A stretch of 64,000 nucleotides of DNA from Campylorhamphus procurvoides (lineage: Eukaryota; Chordata; Aves; Passeriformes; Dendrocolaptidae). Both the position numbers and the translations under genes were made by a program. The stretch lies in contig WBMV01000785.1 of assembly GCA_013396655.1 (NCBI GenBank), forward strand, positions 1,126,362 through 1,190,361, written 5' to 3'. Below the pieces are notes generated by a model. It saw only the letters and a program-made list of their open reading frames with translations. It had not been told where the DNA came from and did not search any database. Of this stretch, positions 52,233-64,000 are shown piece after piece. How positions within the stretch are numbered: position 1 is the stretch's first letter; every line of letters begins with the position of its first letter.

Positions 52233-52530
52233 CTCGGTTTCTGCTCGGTGGTATCCGCAGCCCCCGCGGCGGCCCCGAGGCAGGAGGTGCTGCCGGCCCC
52301 CGGCCCCGGCCCTGCCGGCTCACAGCGGGCNCCGCGCCCGGCGCTTCCAGGGCCGCGCCCGGGGGGCGAGAGCCCCTCCCTCCCTGCAGGGCACGCCGCC
52401 TCCGCCTGCCCTCCCGCTCTGGGCAGCGCCGGATGCCTCACCCTTCCCCCGGCAGGGGTCGTCTCCGGGCCCGCCGGCTGCGCTCCGGAGCTGGCCCAGG
52501 CCCCAGCCCGCTGCTTACCCAACACCCAGC
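52233..52530 (-). promoter_or_regulatory. FAM98B: CpG island, presumed FAM98B promoter and first exon region
   Basis: GC content and CpG density jump here against an AT-rich background, about 400 bases upstream of FAM98B exon 2, where the promoter is expected. The first coding exon, which should read like Asp-x-Leu-Asp-Thr-Leu-Glu-Ala-Leu-Gly, was not found on the minus strand. The only ambiguous base of the window, at 52331, lies in the island, so sequence is probably missing or wrong here. Confidence 0.7.
52331..52331. other. Ambiguous base N, probable collapsed assembly gap
   Basis: Single N between GCGGGC and CCGCGC in the most GC-rich part of the window. Such places are often poorly assembled in birds. 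Confidence 0.6.
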
Positions 52531-52566
52531 CGCTCATCCCAGGCCCCAGCCGCTCATCCCAGGCCC
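52527..52566. repeat. 20-bp tandem duplication in the CpG island
   Basis: Two perfect adjacent copies of CAGCCGCTCATCCCAGGCCC at 52527-52546 and 52547-52566, with a further CCGCTCATCCCAG-like piece at about 52598-52612. Confidence 0.9.
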
Positions 52567-52853
52567 TAGCCCACTGCTGCGGCTCACCATCACCCACCCG
52601 CTCATCCCAGACCCCAGGGAATTACAGGGCCAGGAGAGACTACAGCCACCATTCCGGCCCTTGCACAGAGCTCATGCTGCCCTTAGGCCTGCCCCAAGCT
52701 GCCTCTAGGATGTGGTTCAAAAAAGCAGGTTGTTAGGCCTGGACATATCTGTGATATTTCTGGGATCTTTGAAATCGTGAAATTCTGTGCGCAGACCTTG
52801 TCTCTGGGGCACCTTTAGCCCTGACTTTCCACTGTGGGGTGCCTCAGCCCTAC

Positions 52854-53461
52854 TGTGCTGGTTTCAGCTGGGGTAGAGTTAATATTCTGTGCAGTGGCCG
52901 GTATGGGGCTGTGGTTGGGAGTGGTGCTGAACAGAGGGATGATAATATAGAGATGATTTTGTTATTGCTGAGCAGGGCTTACACAGAGCCAAGGCCTTTT
53001 CTGCTTCTGGTACTTCCCCACCTGTGAGGGGGCTGGGGGTTCATGGGAAGTTGCAAGAGGGCACAGCTGACCAAAAGGACATTCCATACCATGTGGCATC
53101 ATGCTCAGTATTTAAAGCTGGGGGGAAAGGGAGAAAGGGGGGAATGTTTGGAGTGATGGTGTTTTTCTTCCCAAATAATTGCTGCCCTGGGGATGGCTGA
53201 ACACCTTCCGCCTGCCCATGGGAAACAGTGAATCAATTCCTTGTTTTGCTTGGCTTGCATGCATGACTTTTTCTTTGCATATTAAACTGTCTTTATCTCA
53301 ACCCATGGTTGAATCAAAAGTTTTCTAGCTTTTACTCTTTACTTCTTAACCCACGGGTATTCTCAGTTTTACTCTTAGTATTCTCTCCCCAGTCCCACTG
53401 GTGCGGGAATAAGTGAAAGGCTGTGTGTTGCTTTGTTGCCAGGTGGGGTTAAACCATGACA
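52854..53461 (+). mobile_element. ERVL-type solo LTR next to the FAM98B promoter, best preserved copy
   Basis: It starts TGTGCTGGTTTCAGCTGGGG and ends GGGGTTAAACCATGACA, with 5'-TG and CA-3' termini. Inside are ACACAGAGCCAAGGCCTTTT, a CATCATGCTCAG block, a TATA-like TATTTAAA at 53109-53116 and ATTAAA at 53281-53286 followed by CTGTCTTTATCTCAACCCA. Length about 608 bases. No gag, pol or env sequence flanks it. The five flanking bases on each side (CCTAC and GTCCT) do not match, so the target-site duplication has decayed or an end is misplaced. The open frame at 52839-53027 lies partly in it and is not a gene. Confidence 0.88.
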
Positions 53462-54408
53462 GTCCTTTCATTTTTTTTACCAATGTTTTCTTATATGGAC
53501 TTTCAGAAAATCCAGTGGCTGAATCTGTGATGGAGACCCATAAAGACATAGAATCAGATGGAAGTAATTACAACATAGATATTCCAAATATATGAAATTG
53601 CCACAATTTTTGAAGCTACTATTTTGAATTATTGTTTAACAGAAAACATGTCTTTTTTTGAGTGCTAAGCTTTAAAAAGTGGGAATCAGGACAGCCATGA
53701 CATCATCCCATGCTCACAGACAGAAATCTAGAAATTAAAAATTGTTGGTGGCAGTCAGTGGAAAGAAGAGCATCTGAAAGTCTGATATGGTTATGTTGAC
53801 CATATGTGTACACCAGTGCCATAACTTGGCGGTCTCTTTCACAGCTCTCCACTGCCTTGTACCATATGACTGAGCTTTAAAAGGACTTGTTTCAAATGGG
53901 TTAACGTGATAATTTCTCTAAATGAAGGACCATGTATCTGAGAACAGAGATTCTGAACATAAACTCTTCCTCCTTTTCAAACATTAACATCCAATTAATA
54001 GAACGAGAAAACAAGATACGCAAAAGCAGAAATAGCCAGTTCTCTTTGCCTTTTTTTTTTAAAGCTGTATCTCTATTCTCATACAGCCTAATGGCGAAAA
54101 TGTGGTGGAAGAGTCATGGTTACTCCTGCAGCACGGCCATCACCTCCTGGTCTGCACTGCCAACAGAGCAGGCTGTGCATTCCACGTGGTGGTTACAGCC
54201 TCTTCGCTTCTAGTATGGAAAGTAAAGCTGTTCGCAGACATGTTAGCTGCACATTTCAAAAGATTCATTGATTTGTTCTTCTCATATTCAGCACAGAAAT
54301 AGAAAATGAGATCTCTTGAATTCAAGCAAGGAGGAAACAGACACTGCTTTAATGAAGAAGTACAAATAATCTGTAGTACTAAGAAACATGTAGCACACAA
54401 TTCGTTGA

Positions 54409-54420
54409 CCGCTAGAGGGG
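54409..54420 (+). promoter_or_regulatory. Possible CTCF-like motif
   Basis: CCGCTAGAGGGG resembles the core CTCF consensus (CC-N-C-TAG-AGGG). Judged by eye only; many such matches are not bound. Confidence 0.2.
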
Positions 54421-57400
54421 ATCATAGGAACGGAGAAGGAGCTGAATGTAAAACATGATAAATGCTTTCCTCTAACAGAACCTTGCCTACGTGTGATAGT
54501 GTATTGTGTGTACAAAGTTCAAAAATGATTGAGAAAAGCTAGCACTTTCTGCTGCTTAAGTTGATATAAGCAGCTTATATTGAGCTTAAAACAGATCAAT
54601 AAGGCATTTAATTATTACAATGAAATAACTTCCTAACATAGGGGGTTTTAAATCAGTTTAAATTACTACTGGACAAACCTGTTCAGCTTCCATCTGTAAA
54701 AAGTACTAGCCATTCTTTTAACCTATTAAAAAAATGAGCACTGTTCTTCAGACTTGCTGTCATTTAAACAAGTGTAGCTTGCATGTTTAAAAGCTAATGT
54801 TAAATTGCTTTTAATCCTTCTATAAACTCCTTATCTTTAAGGATGATTTGGGAGTAGCTGCCGCAGGCAGTATCAACTTAATTACATCATTGTGGAACCA
54901 GACTGCAATTTGAAATTGATCTATATATTTTAAGTACATCAATCTTGTGAGTGATGTGATACTAACTTCACTGAACCTGAACAGATTTCTAATAACTACA
55001 AGAGCCCTGCCCATCAATTTACAGGCTACCCTACAGATCTTGATGTTGACATCCCATCATAAGCACTTGATTTAGAAATCACCCTTGTAACATCTTCCAG
55101 ACCAGAGCAAGCCAACTGATGTAGTGACATCAAAGTTTTCAATCCAAAATTAATTCCTTCAAGAAACTATGCACAGTGATAAATTCTGCAGAATTCAAAG
55201 ATCAATTTCTTGAAAATGGACTGCTCTCAAACTACTTGCTTGGGGCACATCTCTCTGCACAGGTGGTGAGGGACAGGTCAGAACCAGTCAGGCAACACCT
55301 TACACAATGACTGGACCGTACTAACTTATGCTCTTTTTCCAGCATTTGACTAAGAAGATGGTGGCTTTTCATTGTGCTTGCATAGAAATAAAATGAATAA
55401 GGCACAGTCTAGCTCTGTAATTTTGTAGACTTAATTGCTCATAGTTGAAGTTACTGAGACTTTTGTCTTTGACTTTAGAAATAGTAGGTGTAGGGCCTAA
55501 ATATTTCAGTGAGATGTGCTCATACCTTTTAGCATCACTAAATAAAGATAAGTGATTTGTTTCTCTTCTTTTTTTCTAGTGGTACGTTACAAGAGAAGTA
55601 TTGAAGGGACTATTGAACCAACCTAGATTTCTATTTGCCTAAGTGGAGTCTCACATTGAATATATTAATACACAACAATAGAGAAGGAAAGGCATTGAAC
55701 GTAAGCAGCTTTACAAAAGGGAAAGCTGAGTGACTTGTGAAATCGCCAGCACCTTTCACCTCTGTCAGGGGACTCAGTTTAATGTCTTCTCACTACCGAG
55801 CTAGTAATTACCTTGTGAGAACTAACTACTTCTGAAGTTTCTTGTTTTTTGTTTTTGTTTTTTTTTTTTAAAAAGAAAGTGAGAAGATAATTTAGCCTGC
55901 AGGTACCCAGTGAACATTTGTTTGTAGAAGAGGCTGCAGAGAACTGGCCATAATTTTGCAGACACTATTCCATTACGAATGAGATTGAGATTGAAGCCAC
56001 AAACTAGTGCAACACATTAAGTGAGCAAAAAAAGACAGACCTGCAGTAAGTCTGGCCCCTGCTACAGCAAATGTTCAGCCTGGCAGGACAAAGCAATGAA
56101 TATTCCAAGTTCATATTTCTCATTCCTTTAAAAATAAACTGTGCCCGTTTTGCTCTTCAGACCATATGGCATGAATCATTTCAGTGAAACATTCATCACA
56201 TCATGATTTACACTGACATTATTTATGAACTGGTGGGTCTTCACTGGGAGAAGCTTCATGTATTACAGCTATTCTCTGTTGTCTTTCACTTGTTGCACTG
56301 AAATGTAACTTTATTAATCTCAGCTTAAAACTGGAGTTACTGGAGTGAAAAACCAAAACCAAAGTGTTCCTGCTTTTAGTTTTACTGGTTGAAAATTAAT
56401 TTCCTTATAAATCTACACAAGCTTTTTATTTTAGGCTTTTATACTCATGTGATGTAGGCAGAGATGTCTGTTATTCTGTTTTCATTTTAAGAAAGTACGA
56501 GAGATAAGTCTTATGATAGTTCTTATGCAAATACATATTTGATTAGAAAATGCTGAACATTGAAATGGCAAAGAAGGTATGTGACCAGGGGTGTGAGTTG
56601 CCTGGGAGAGATGTCAAAAACTGCTTGTAACTCTTTTTGATCACTAGTTGTTTCATTATTCCATGGATTTGCCACAGTTAAGTGAATTTTCTGTGGTTTT
56701 CCCCCCACCCCCCATTAGCTTCTTCCTGATGAGAAGTCAGAGAAAGGAAGAACTTCTGCATATAGCAAGATAAAATTATTTATCTGCTAGTCATGTACAC
56801 AGTGTGACCTTGGGAAATCACTTAAAACTCTGTGCTTCAGGTATTAAAAAAGTGTTATCTGCGTAGTAAAAATGGTAGACCAGAACTTAATACGTTTAAG
56901 AAATAATAGTAAACATCACACTCTCCTTGATTGATAAAATGTAAAGTATCAGAATATCTGTCCCAGTTAAAATAAAAGACAGTAAACATGGAATATTATT
57001 AAATGATGGGAATAGTTTACTTCTAAAAAAACCCAAATCAAAACATCATAAGGTGGCAAATGTTGTGTCTTGAATGTAAAGCTGAGACTTTCAGAGTATG
57101 AGACATCCATTCCACTGGGGCTTGACTCACAAGTCATACTTCACAATTTATAGCAAAACTGGATTCTTAACATATTGGAATAAAGATTTTTAACAAGCTT
57201 CCATCTGTCAAACCATCAAGTTGGCTTGGTCTGATCATGCTTGCTGTTTTAATAAATAGCCAGCATCATTTTTCAAACCACAGCTTTCAAATTAGTTCAG
57301 AGCATTTGAACTTGCACAAGTTGTGGCCAATCCTGAAAGACTGACGTTGCTTGTACATTTGGAGAAGCCTACACCACAGAAAGAGCCCAACCTCCCCTCC

Positions 57401-57584
57401 CGGTGGCTTGGAAGAAAGGCATACCAGTGCCATTTAGGAAGGGTGGGCTGAGAAGTGACCTCAGGATAGCCACTTCCTTGACTAATGGTATTGCAAATGA
57501 GACATAATTGGTCTCAAACAGGAAGGGAGTGAACCGCTAAAGTCCGAATGCAACTCCCTGTCTGGAAGGTGTGTTTGCCACAGC

Positions 57585-57602
57585 AAAAAAAAAAAAAAAA
57601 AA
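57585..57602. repeat. Poly(A) tract, 18 bases
   Basis: Uninterrupted A run in intergenic DNA. No retroposed gene was recognised upstream of it. Confidence 0.85.
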
Positions 57603-58433
57603 GCTTCTCTGTTAGCATGGGAAAATGAACTGAGGGCATATTTGTCTTTTTGTTGTGTTTTTCAACAGCGCAAATGAAAACATCAACAAAGAAGTGTGCG
57701 TGGAATAAAATTCTTGCTTTTTCCGCTCTAAAATAAGACACACTTCTAATTTAAAGGTTTCAGTAGTGTTACACAAGCAGTTTTCAGGGAGCCTGGTGAT
57801 GGAAAGACTTCAACCAGCAAGATTAGAATCTGATGTTTTGCATTCACTGGCAAATTTCTTCCCAGGTGGGGAATTAAAGTCCAAATCAAAGTGTGACCTG
57901 AATGTAAATTGGGATAAACTTGTGAGACTGAAACTGTACACAGTCTACTCACCAATGTGTGCATAACTTGGAAAGTTAATAATGACATATCAATAATGGG
58001 TACATAGTGCCAGTCATGTGGTGAGGGAAAAATCGAGACACATTCCCCCTGCCTTACCTGGCTAACACTCACTAGCACTCACTACTGCCAAATCGTCTTT
58101 CTTTTCTAATCACTGTATGTGAGAGCAGGGAGAATTAAGCCAATATCCTAAATGGTTTTCTCTGAACAACAGATGTCAAATTAATAAGCTGTTGTATGTA
58201 TGCTCATTGAAAATGAAAGCTACCAGACTTTGTAGATAGCATGTCTGAAAGAATCTGAAGAGAAGCAACAGGAGTCTGTGAGAAGATGGGACATTTAGGA
58301 TACATATTTTTTTTATCATTTTATATGTTAGTATTAAAGGTTAAAGCAAAGCATCAGTAAAGTTAAAATGAATATTTGTGGTTCAGAGTAAAGCATTCAA
58401 GAAGCCACCAAGGTAGTAATGGGAGAGGTGATT

Positions 58434-58446
58434 AAAAAAAAAAAAA
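58434..58446. repeat. Poly(A) tract, 13 bases
   Basis: Uninterrupted A run in intergenic DNA. Confidence 0.8.
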
Positions 58447-59040
58447 GGATTAAAAATGGCTAAATATTAACAGCTAAAAGGATATACTAGCAAGAAAGCC
58501 TGAGCATGCTTGTGTTATGCCCCATGCCTCTGAAATCCTGAGAGTAGTATCCAACAGGAATATTCAAAATAGAAAGTGATGAGGATGTGGATGCTGACCT
58601 CCAACCTATACCATTAGAGGTTTTCTTATGAGAGAATAGGAATAAATGAATTGTGCAGACTTTTGTCACTTCTCCGTCTTCTCTGTTTCTACATCAATGC
58701 TCATCAGTTCCTCATGCATGCTTTCATGGTGTGTTTTTCTCCTCTCCATCTCAATCTTGTCCTTATCCCAGTTTCCCTCATGAACTTCAAGAGGCTGCAG
58801 AGCATGGAAAGTGCTATGGGTTCAGTGAAATAATTTCTTAAATAATCTAATCTATGTGAAACAGCTGGAGTGACATGGCTGATATAATAAGAAAATGAGT
58901 AATTAAAGGAGCATGAAGCATTTGAGCCCAAATTATGGCAATCTGACAGCATTAGAAGCAAATAAAAAACGTATGATGTTGCCTTTAATGCATGTAGTCT
59001 TCCTCTCATGGAAAAACTAATACAGCCTCACAATATATGC

Positions 59041-59067
59041 ACATGTATACATATATATGTATATATA
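59041..59067. repeat. AT/GT-rich simple repeat
   Basis: Alternating pyrimidine-purine tract of the form ACATGTATACATATATATGT, partly palindromic. Confidence 0.8.
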
Positions 59068-61301
59068 AAAGCAGGTCCTAAATTATATTTCAGGTTGGGG
59101 TGAGCTTTTGGTTCTTAGGCTCTCTCTTTCAGATGATTCACCTATGCTTTTGTGAAAAGTTCTTAGCATAATTCTATTGGATTCTCCTAGGAAAAAAAAA
59201 AGGTATTTTTAGAAAGTTTATTTTGCTTTCCCTTGAACTGTAGGGCTTTTTTTTTTACATAGTAACTCAGCCTTTTGGTTTCATTTCACCCCTCTCACCC
59301 CCTCTGTTGCTATTCCTTGAGAACTGTGGGTGGCCGATGAAGCAGTGAGCATCACATGATGTCACTTAGCAACCTGATGTTCATAAATAGCAACAATCAT
59401 TTTTCTAATGGCTATTTTTCCCCATCAGGAAAAATGTTTAGACCCAGTCCACCCTGACAGTGCCAAATTCTTCCTCTGGCCTTCCAGTAAATTTATTGCT
59501 TATGCCTTCCTTTTTGAGGATCCAATTTCACGTGATAATATCATGGCTGATGCTATTAGAATGCATCTAATACAGTTCTGAGCTTACTGGTAACATATAA
59601 TGACAGAGATCTTTAGCACCCTTCCAGCTCTTTAAGAACGGTCTCCTCTTCCTTTTCCCAGATGCCTGCATTGCATAAATCTCAGATGCTTTCAACATAC
59701 TGTTTGTGAGATGAAATCAGAAGGGTCCTCCACAAGTGATTTTTTTTATATTTTAAATGCCCTTGGGGAATGCTCAGGAAGCTCAGAATTATTTCAGTTC
59801 TTTCAGAAAGAATCTGACAGGATTTGTGTGTATCCTCTTAATATAATTGTTTAAAATATTGGCTTTGCTGTAAGGGACTATCTTTGTTAAATGTCAAGTT
59901 TTTGCAAATAGCTTGTCTTGATGTGAACATTAAGAAAATCAAAAGGTAAGGTTATAAACTATGAAAAGTAGAACAGTGCAAACCTTTGAAAAGGATCTTG
60001 CAAAAAATCGCTTAGGAAATGTAGCAAAATTATGCAACCACCTAAGCCCAGCTTGTCCCCAGGGAGGTCTCTGAGCGCACAAAAAAAACCCCCAACCCCA
60101 AATCCTGCCTGTGCAGCATCAGTTCCCCTTTCCCTAACCATATGGCTGCTCCTCAAAGAGTTGGGGGCTCTGTAACTGAGAAGAGGGAGTAATGTGGGTG
60201 AAACCAAGACAACTGTCATTGTGTGTGTGTGACCACTTCCACAAATCCTGCAGCTTCTCTCTCTATATACTCTTCTCCCTCTCACTATTTGCACTGCTAA
60301 TTCATACACCAACTAAGTAGTGGCTGAACTACACAGGTAGGGAAAAGTATCTGGTTTTCTTGCTCCCTTTATTGTTTTTCTATTTGATTTTTTTTTAAAT
60401 GAATATACTACAGAACAGAAAAGTAAGGAAGACTCTACTTTCTTTCTATTCCCATCTTTGTCATTCATAACTTCTTTCTGGGGAGCTGCATTTCAATTCT
60501 ATAAAACTGAAGAGGGAAAAAAATTCTGATAGAAACCCGTGTCCCACAGAGGTCTACAGTGCTCTCATGTAGCTGTACTATCTCATACCAGCAAACTATT
60601 GCTATCTGAACCACTTTAGGCACAGCAGCTTGTGTCTGAAGGGTGACAGCATGAAAATTGCTACAAGCAGTCTTGAAATTTCAGCTTCAGTGTGTCTGCT
60701 GGAAGCCAGAAGAATAGAACTGTGAAATATGCCGCTTCCTCTTGTTGAGGGAAGTGAGGACAGTGGTACCTAATCAACACCTCTCAGTCTACTAAAACCT
60801 TTAAACTCAGCTTAACAGGAGAGGCAGATAAAATGATCCGTGTAACATATTACCTTCTATAATTTTTTCTTACAAGCAAGCAAAATTAAGACTACTGTCA
60901 TGAAAGATGAATTCTTCCAAGCTGGGATTTGATTTAAATTCTGCAGACTGAAAAAATGAATGAGTAATTATGGTCTCTGCAAGTGCATGTTTTATTCCCT
61001 GCCAATGCAAGATTATTTTTAAGTTCACATTTTTATTTACTACATACATGATGAGATTACTCACAGAAATCATCACATTCAGGATGTGCTGGCTGGAGAC
61101 ATAGGAAGAGCAAGTCCTTAGCCTGATTTCTTCTCAACATATTTTTATTTGCCTCATAATCATTTTACATGTTACAGTGTGAATTAGAGTTGGAAGACAG
61201 CTAAATTAAAGACAGATTGTGGGATGCAGCAAAACTAAAATCTCAAACAGTTATGAGCTGCAATGAAGATGATTTAGGAATATTTCATGCTTTTTGTATG
61301 T

Positions 61302-61316
61302 CAGTAGATGGTGCTC
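61302..61316 (+). promoter_or_regulatory. Possible CTCF-like motif with a nearby octamer
   Basis: CAGTAGATGGTGCTC resembles a CTCF core, and an ATTTGCAT octamer follows at about 61325. Judged by eye; weak. Confidence 0.2.
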
Positions 61317-62559
61317 TGTTTACTATTTGCATACACAACGTATGTGCACAGAATGGTTTTATAGATGGCAATTATTACATAGCCTCCCCTTAGTGCAATG
61401 GAAAGGACTTCTAAGGAGAAAAAATATATTAAACTCAAGCTATGCATAATTTTAGTTATTTTTACTTGAAAATACATTTTTCCCCCTTTATTTTCTTTCT
61501 AACGCCCCTTTCAGTTCAGGTGTGTTCATAGAGGAGTTTTGCTTCAGTAGATGTTCTGTCTTCTGCAGCAGCAAATTATGTAGCAAATAAAATCAAACTA
61601 GTGAATAAGTTTGTTTCACAAATTAACTGATTTTCATTGTAACCCCCATACACACAGCTCCATGTTCCTCCACATGTAAGTCCACTTAGGTCCTTAACTG
61701 AGAATGATATTCTTTAATAGTGTCTCAAACCCCTCACTGCTGCAATAAACTTACTGTTAATATATTTTATGTTAGCTTTTCATGCTGATCTTCACAAATT
61801 ATAATTCTTATTTGTTCTGAACATTAGGTGATACCTATAACACATTGGTATTATGTAAGAGTTCTCTTGTAGGAGCTTTTGCTCATCCTTGTTTTATTTC
61901 TTTTAAATACGGACACCAATTCAGATGCCAAACTATCTAGAAGTTTTACAGTCATAGATATGAATAAAAATTAGTGGGAACTCAAGGATCTTTTCACCAC
62001 TCCTTTCTCACACAGGGTTGGTGCTCCTTGCTCTCTTTTTAAACATAAAGATAAAATAAAGGTAGTGAAAAAGTATTTTCAGATGGAAAAAGGTGATTTT
62101 AGTCGGTGATTCCACCGAGACACTGCTGTGTTTCAAAAGAAAAACTAAAATATGGCTAACAGAAGCAGGGAATCAAAATAACAGGCTGGAGCAGTTTCCA
62201 GGACAGTTTTCAACTCTGTCCATCTTCTTGCAGACAAGCTAATGGAAGTGCTCATCTTCCTCTAGGTTTTGCACACCAGGTAATGCATGCCATGATGTAA
62301 ATTCCCAGACTATATTCCATAAAGCATGAAAACACTTAGAAATCAAAGGGTGAAGCTCATAAGGCTTATTGATCTTAGCAAGAGATAGCTTAGTTATCTG
62401 GTAGAAAATATCAAGGGGCAGGAAAGGGTCTTGTGTTGCCGTTGTTCTAAGTAACAGTCAAATTGTGGTTTTTATCACTAAAAAAATAGAGTTGGAGGTG
62501 GTTTACTTAAACTCATTATTTCTAAATTTTCTGTGTTCTGTGAGATCCAGATTCAAACT

Positions 62560-62715
62560 CCACTGTGTAGCCTTTGGTCACACCCCTCAGGTCAAGCCCC
62601 TTCCACATGCCCCACTACTGTCCCCACGTCATGTCCCCAGTCCACCAACCCTCCACAGCCTCCCGCTTTCACCCCCATCACATCCCTTCCCATCCCACTG
62701 GGCTGCAGCCTAAGG
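62560..62715. repeat. C/T-rich low-complexity stretch
   Basis: About 150 bases strongly enriched in C, T and CCCCA-like words on the plus strand. The overlapping open frames at 62465-62748 simply reflect this composition. Confidence 0.6.
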
Positions 62716-64000
62716 CTTTCTCAGGCAAGCCGCCTTCTTAAAGATTGACAATTATTAATAAATTGGTTTCACAGAGAAATGTCTAGAGGTGAGTGCTCCC
62801 CACCCAGCAGCATGCCTTGAAAATGCACCTTTTTAATATGGCAACTATGTGTTTTATACAAAGCCAACTGCACTAAAGAAATTTGTCAGAGTACCTGGTG
62901 GATGGAACAATCACCTAGGAGCAATTACACCAGCACCAATGGGGCCCAAGCCTAGGACCCATAGCCTTAGGGCTTACTCAACCAGGCTGAACTATTGCGA
63001 CTACCTCATATGCCCTTCTTACTGAAGAGTTTTATGTAGTAAATCAAGAATCATAGATAAAACACTATGAGGAACCTCTGTTTTGTGAATCCCGGCAGAG
63101 CCCCAGAGCTGCCAGGCAAACTGCTGTTTGATATGATTGCAACTTGATGCACCTGTATGTCTGGCCAATAGATAATATAAATTCACACATGAAATATTAG
63201 GTATTAAATGATTTCAGGGCTTTTCAGTGTTGAGTAGATAAGGAACTGAATGTGTCTGTAAGTGCCTGCAGAGATACTTAAGAAAAAATCCTTGCCCTGA
63301 ATTTAGTTCACAGTCCTTGTGAGACTCAGTTGGCTGTCCATAAAAAGGGAACACTTCCTGGAAGTAATGTAAAGGAAACCACTTGGTAACACTGAGAAGT
63401 GTAGGGGCAGTACAATTGTATAGAAAGGGAGGCAGGTTAATCTATTTGATAGAATAAGAATTTCTTGAAATATAAGTGTCAGGAGGAGAAAATACATTTT
63501 CAAGCAAAACTGTTAAGTTTCTTCCTAGATCCTACAACTGTAATAAACATTTACAAAGAAATGACCTACTTGAAAAAATGATTAAAGATTAACAGGTTTA
63601 GTTTTATATGCTAGCAGCCAAAGTAGCTTCTCACTTTGTGGAATTCATCCAGGCTTCTACTCTCTAACTTTAGTGAGTTACTCCAGATTTAAACCAGTGT
63701 AAGCAAGGCCAAGTTAAAAATACTTTTGCCACAATTGGCCTTGGAAAATACATTTCTCCATGATACACCTTAAACTGACTGCTGAGACAGACAGCATGTC
63801 TTGCCCATAATAATTTTCTATTTGCTTCTTTTCCTCAGTCCTTAAAATAAGTTCATGACTTCATAACTCTAAGAGTAAATACATTATATAATGAATACTG
63901 TTTTTATTCAGTGTTTGGAGGAAATTAAAGTAAATGTTGTATATAATAATACTGCATGGAAAAAGCAATGATAATTATCTGATGAGGGAGTTAATATGAA

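Larger units (their letters stand above)
53462..64000. other. Intergenic DNA right of FAM98B
   Basis: No exon of a known protein, RNA gene or clear transposon recognised over 10.5 kb. Open frames up to 117 codons (for example 57746-58078 and 59959-60312, minus strand) show no family motifs. It holds poly(A) runs, an AT/TG tract, a C/T-rich stretch and two weak CTCF-like motifs, listed separately. By synteny with mammals the next gene to the right may be SPRED1. Confidence 0.65.

Noticed and set aside
52340..52365. Ala-Ala-Leu-Glu-Ala-Pro-Gly in one minus-strand frame beside the N, resembling the expected end of FAM98B exon 1
   Set aside because: There is no GT donor in the right phase and no upstream ATG in that frame. 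The resemblance is too short to count.
52495..52530. GTAAGC donor-like site on the minus strand, as a possible end of FAM98B exon 1
   Set aside because: In the frame that would fit exon 2 there is a stop close upstream and no ATG, and the residues do not resemble the family.
52223..52597. Minus-strand open frame of 124 codons and overlapping plus-strand frame of 162 codons in the CpG island
   Set aside because: Long frames are expected by chance in GC-rich DNA. Neither contains the FAM98B start motif, both run through an ambiguous base, and neither joins exon 2 in the right phase.
59959..60312. Minus-strand frame of 117 codons in the right flank
   Set aside because: Composition is that of random sequence, with no domain motif and no splice-linked neighbours.

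Overview
The window looks like nuclear DNA of a bird, most likely a neoavian (possibly a songbird). It is AT-rich and intron-rich. It carries two vertebrate genes in their conserved convergent order, and three LTRs that resemble an ERVL family I know from neoavian genomes. The species call is inference from remembered repeat and protein families; no search was run.

Layout: bases 1-11013 hold no recognisable exon and are probably the 5' intronic part of RASGRP1. They contain a 45-bp tandem duplication and a minus-strand LTR. RASGRP1 (plus strand) follows with 15 coding exons from 11014 to the stop at 33097: 718 residues covering the REM domain (first part missing), the CDC25 Ras-exchange domain, two EF-hands, the C1 domain and the C-terminal coiled coil. 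The first intron seen has an AT-AC U12-type (minor spliceosome) signature. A second LTR lies in the intron 13246-15075, and a possible 0.8-kb insertion lies in the intron 25471-27456. A 3' UTR of about 3 kb follows.

FAM98B (minus strand) converges on RASGRP1. Seven coding exons run from 51857 down to the stop at 39877: 394 residues ending in a Gly/Arg-rich tail built from 18-bp tandem repeats. The first coding exon was not found. It should lie in the CpG island at about 52233-52530, which contains the only ambiguous base of the window (52331) and is probably mis-assembled.

From 52854 to the end there is a third LTR (52854-53461) and about 10.5 kb of intergenic DNA with simple repeats and two weak CTCF-like sites but no gene I can support. 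In mammals FAM98B, RASGRP1 and SPRED1 are neighbours, so SPRED1 may lie beyond the right edge.

The two genes do not form a pathway: RASGRP1 activates Ras downstream of diacylglycerol and calcium, and FAM98B belongs to the RTCB tRNA-ligase complex. Nearly all listed short open reading frames are chance frames in introns or UTRs. I found no operon, CRISPR array, tRNA or rRNA, and nothing that I would call a new biological system. The most interesting signal is the minor intron.
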